DNA of 64,000 bases from Megalonaias nervosa (lineage: Eukaryota; Mollusca; Bivalvia; Unionida; Unionidae), in assembly GCA_016617855.1 (NCBI GenBank), contig JAECUM010003293.1, positions 21,892 through 85,891 on the forward strand, in the 5' to 3' direction. Of the stretch, positions 61,570-64,000 are shown piece after piece; the stretch's first letter is position 1; the number at the start of each line of letters is the position of its first letter. The notes beneath the pieces were generated by a model. The model did not search any database. It was not told the DNA's origin and worked only from the letters and a program-made list of their open reading frames with translations. The position numbers were made by a program, and so were the translations under genes.

Positions 61570-63130
61570 ATGTTTGTAAAATATTATCTCGATTTAGCAG
61601 AAATTTATGACACAGACGACACGGTAACAGAATTTGAATATGTTGAATATCTCGATGAAAATTCTAACGAGCTTAATAAAGCTGGCGTCAGAACATTTAA
61701 TACTCGAGACGAGGACTTATTTCTACTTCCTCATAAAGCAATGTTAGAAGTTCGTGGCCAGAATATGACAGCAACTGTTCCACCTGCCGCAATTCCAGTT
61801 GGAACAGAAGTAGCTCTTATAAATGATGGTTGGTGTTTATTTAAAGATGCCCGATATCAGCTGGCCAATCAAGCTGTCGAAGATATTTCAGGTCACTTAC
61901 AAGTTGCAAGTAAAATCTTAAATACTATTTCGTTTTTCGATGATTACTCCAAATCAACTGCAACTAATATGATGTGGTTTAAAGATACTGGAACTGGTGG
62001 TGCCGATGTTGTTGCATCAGTTGAAATATTATCAGGATTAGTACCTATTATAGCTGCTGGGGTTGATGCTGCCGCAAATGCTGTAAATGTGATATATTTT
62101 CTTATTGCTAATGCTGCTTCGCTAGGTATAGACGCACCAGCTGCAGACGCTAATGCAGACGCTGTAAGAGTCTCAATTAATGCTGCTTGTAATAATCTTG
62201 GCTTAAATCAAGTAAATGCAGCTGCAGACGGCACTTTAATGTTAGAGCATGTTAATGACATAATTGCTCATAACAGAAGAAATATACATTACAATGACGG
62301 TCATGCTAAGAGAAAGGCACTTGCAGCAGGATCACGTCAAATTACAATGATGCTGCCGTTAAGTACAATATTTGGCTTTTTTGTCGCGATTACAATAAAG
62401 TATTTCGTGGAGTTAAACATACACTTATTTTAAATCGATCAGAACAAAACAACTGCCTGTTTAGGTCAGGTGGGGCTGATGTACAATTTGTCATAAACAA
62501 ACTTGCACTATGGATGCCAAGAATAACTCCGTCTATCACTAAAATGGCGGAATTAAATGATATGCGGAAAAACACACAAACAGAATTTATTTTCAGCAAC
62601 ATAAAATATATCAAACAGCAGTTCCGAATACCACCGACTACACATGGCGAGTCACAACGACACCGACTGAACAAAAGCCACGCCAATTATTTATTGTATT
62701 TCAGAGACAAGCTCGACGTGACGACCAACAACAAAATAATGCGATATTTGATAATACTGATGTTAGACGAATATATGCTAGAATAAATTCAAAACAACAT
62801 CCAGAACGAGCGATGGAATGCAATTTTGCAGATGACGCTAATACAAATATTACTCGACCTTACATGTACCTGCTCGACGCACTGCAAAAATATCAAGATG
62901 TTGGAGATGGATCTCAGATATCAGTAGAGGAATTTTGTACACTTTATCCAATATTTTATTTCGATGTTAGTAAACATAGCGAGCGAGCTGTAGACAGCAC
63001 AGCTGATATTGAAATTACTTGGACACTAGGAGCAGATCCAGCTGCACCATTTTATGCATATGCGTTAGTAATAAGTTACAAATTTGTTACAATTGACTCT
63101 GTTGGAGGTAAAATGTCAGTCCAAGTTTAA
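61570..63130 (+). pseudogene. Polinton major capsid protein (Element 3), two frame breaks
   Basis: ATG 61570 preferred over the upstream in-frame TTG. Seen: RDEDLFLLPHKAMLEVRG, VALINDGWCLFKDARYQL, FFDDYSKSTATNMMWFKDTG, an Ala-rich insertion at about residues 140-225, then ITMMLPLSTIFGFF. A frame change in the T6 run near 62,377 leads to VFRGVKHTLILNR and NKLALWMPRITPS. A second near 62,610 leads to DYTWRVTTT, then MECNFADDANTNITRPYMYL and TLYPIFYFDVSKHS, to TAA 63128. Double jelly-roll capsid subunit of a cnidarian/mollusc-type Polinton, distinct from that of Element 1. All regions are present, with no internal deletion. Confidence 0.8.
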
Positions 63131-63149
63131 TCTGTAATTGTTATATAAG

Positions 63150-63572
63150 ATGACAAAATATATTGTAAAAGAAATATATTTGACAGATGGTCAAGTTAAA
63201 AAGTTAGCAGCTGCTGTTGCAAAGAAAAGGCAGGTTTCATTAAAGGTCAACCCTAACACCGGTGTTTTAGGTACTTTAACAAAATTAATGTAACCAAAAA
63301 ACAAGTAAATAAATACGATCGCAAAAAAACCTTTTGTTTTAAATTTAAATGCTGCATAAATAACTGTGATGGCAAAACAAGGTGGTTTCTTTGGTCCGGC
63401 ATTATCTGTAATGACCAGAACGTTAATACCTAAAATGTTGCCAGTGTTAGGTACATTAGGATTAGCGGCAGCATCTGGAGCAGTATCTGGCGCAACGAAA
63501 AAGGCAGCTGAAGGTCATGGAATCGTCCGCGGTGGTATTGTTGTCGGTGGATTAAAGAAAATTTTCGTATGA
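63150..63572 (+). pseudogene. Small GGF protein (Element 3), two frame breaks
   Basis: ATG 63150, one base after TATATAA. First frame: LTDGQVKKLAAAVAKKRQV to TAA 63291. A second frame reads VTKKQVNKYDRKK, and after the A7 run near 63,330 a third leads to MAKQGGFFGPALSVMTR and an Ala/Gly-rich hydrophobic region (LGLAAASGAVSGATKKA) to TGA 63570. The pattern of a helical N-terminus, Lys-rich linker, GGF and hydrophobic tail matches copy 3 at 2208 in Element 1. The GGFF part may also be translated alone from ATG 63366. Confidence 0.55.
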
Positions 63573-63610
63573 ATGTTGATGGTAATAATTTTATGTGACT
63601 GATAAACATA

Positions 63611-63783
63611 ATGCCTAAACGAAAAACAGCAAAAAGAAAGACTATGAAAAAAAAAAGACGCGACAGAGGCGAAAAGGTGGATTTATTCCAATAGCCCCGT
63701 TACTAGCAGGATTGGCAGGAAGTCTATTGCCAAATCTGTTAGGAGTAGGACGAGGACTAATGTTGCCAGGAACAAGAAGATGA
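63611..63783 (+). pseudogene. pX-like core peptide (Element 3), frame break in A10
   Basis: ATG 63611. Lys/Arg head MPKRKTAKRKTMKKK, then, in the frame following the A10 run, RKGGFIPIAPLLAGLAGSLL and a Gly/Leu-rich tail to TGA 63781-63783. This is the compact basic-plus-GGF-hydrophobic form compared with adenovirus pX/mu and would bind or condense packaged DNA. Stop and next start overlap (ATGA), which supports this as the true end. Confidence 0.6.
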
Positions 63784-64000
63784 AGTCTGCGTTAAGTAAT
63801 TTTGATATACTTGATAAACTAAAAAAAGTAAAAAATTTTAGGGGAGTTTATTCTAAAGATGAACTTATGACGATTCCATCGCTAGAGTCTCCAGGTTCGT
63901 GCGTTATAAATATACAAGATTTTAATGACGGATCTGGCACACATTGGGTAGCTGTTTATGATAACAATTATTTTGACTCGTTCGGAATTCCACCAAGTGA
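63780..64000 (+). CDS. Adenain-like maturation protease (Element 3), N-terminal part, cut by the window end
   Basis: ATG 63780 overlaps the previous stop. 73 residues are visible without interruption: a short helix-rich start (DILDKLKKVKNFRGVYSKDE), then GTHWVAVYDNNYFDSFGIPP with the catalytic His55 and Asp66. The downstream Gln and Cys must lie beyond the window. Same family as 7208-7705, with a similar His-to-Asp distance. The frame is intact as far as seen. It would process capsid and core precursors during particle maturation. Confidence 0.8.
   Translation, partial: MKSALSNFDILDKLKKVKNFRGVYSKDELMTIPSLESPGSCVINIQDFNDGSGTHWVAVYDNNYFDSFGIPPS

Overview
The window looks like a piece of a eukaryotic, probably lophotrochozoan (mollusc-like) genome. 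It holds tRNA-derived SINEs with mollusc-style tails, a non-LTR reverse-transcriptase fragment, many microsatellites and minisatellites, and long AT-rich stretches without genes. Into this background are set the remains of three different Polinton/Maverick (adintovirus-like) elements, that is, virus-like DNA transposons carrying capsid, packaging, protease and integrase genes. Host assignment is inference; the element assignments rest on recognisable protein motifs. Element 1 (about 1-7,860, + strand, relatively GC-rich and decayed) reads: packaging ATPase, basic proteins, three copies of a small GGF (pX-like) protein, conserved hypothetical, DDE integrase, minor capsid protein, pVI-like protein, major capsid protein, a CxxC/HxxxC protein and an adenain-like protease. 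All are interrupted. Downstream (7,980-11,760) lie three related small transcription units. They share a TATA box plus leader module at a fixed spacing, and each ends in a hairpin matching the 3' stem-loop of replication-dependent histone mRNAs followed by a purine-rich downstream element, although the products are not histones. From 11,840 to 18,870 there is repeat-bearing sequence with no convincing gene. From 18,872 to 55,684 there is a giant imperfect palindrome: a left arm (18,872-31,775), a 3.0-kb core, and a right arm (34,772-55,684). The core is Element 2, a compact decayed cluster: packaging ATPase (-), zinc ribbon (+), phospholipase A2 (+), integrase (+) and SF1 helicase-HNH (-). The inner ends of the arms fall inside the ATPase, so part of that gene is present twice. 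The right arm is longer mainly because a 3.48-kb segment is tandemly repeated. Private events (a SINE with target duplication in the left arm, deletions in each arm) show divergence after the duplication. At the outer end of the right arm sits a 187-bp MITE-like hairpin element, and then Element 3 (55,969 to the window end, AT-rich). Element 3 carries a hypothetical (+), a hydrophobic protein (-), a fibre-like protein (-), packaging ATPase, a long coiled-coil-like protein, minor capsid, a pVI-like protein, major capsid, another small GGF protein, a pX-like protein and the start of an adenain-like protease. Most reading-frame breaks in the + strand genes of Element 3 fall in or beside A or T runs, so it may be a young, nearly intact virus-like element rather than a fossil. 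Together the gene sets describe particle-forming elements: capsid proteins, a genome-packaging motor, a maturation protease, a membrane-active protein or PLA2 for entry, and an integrase for insertion. No DNA polymerase B gene is visible in the window.
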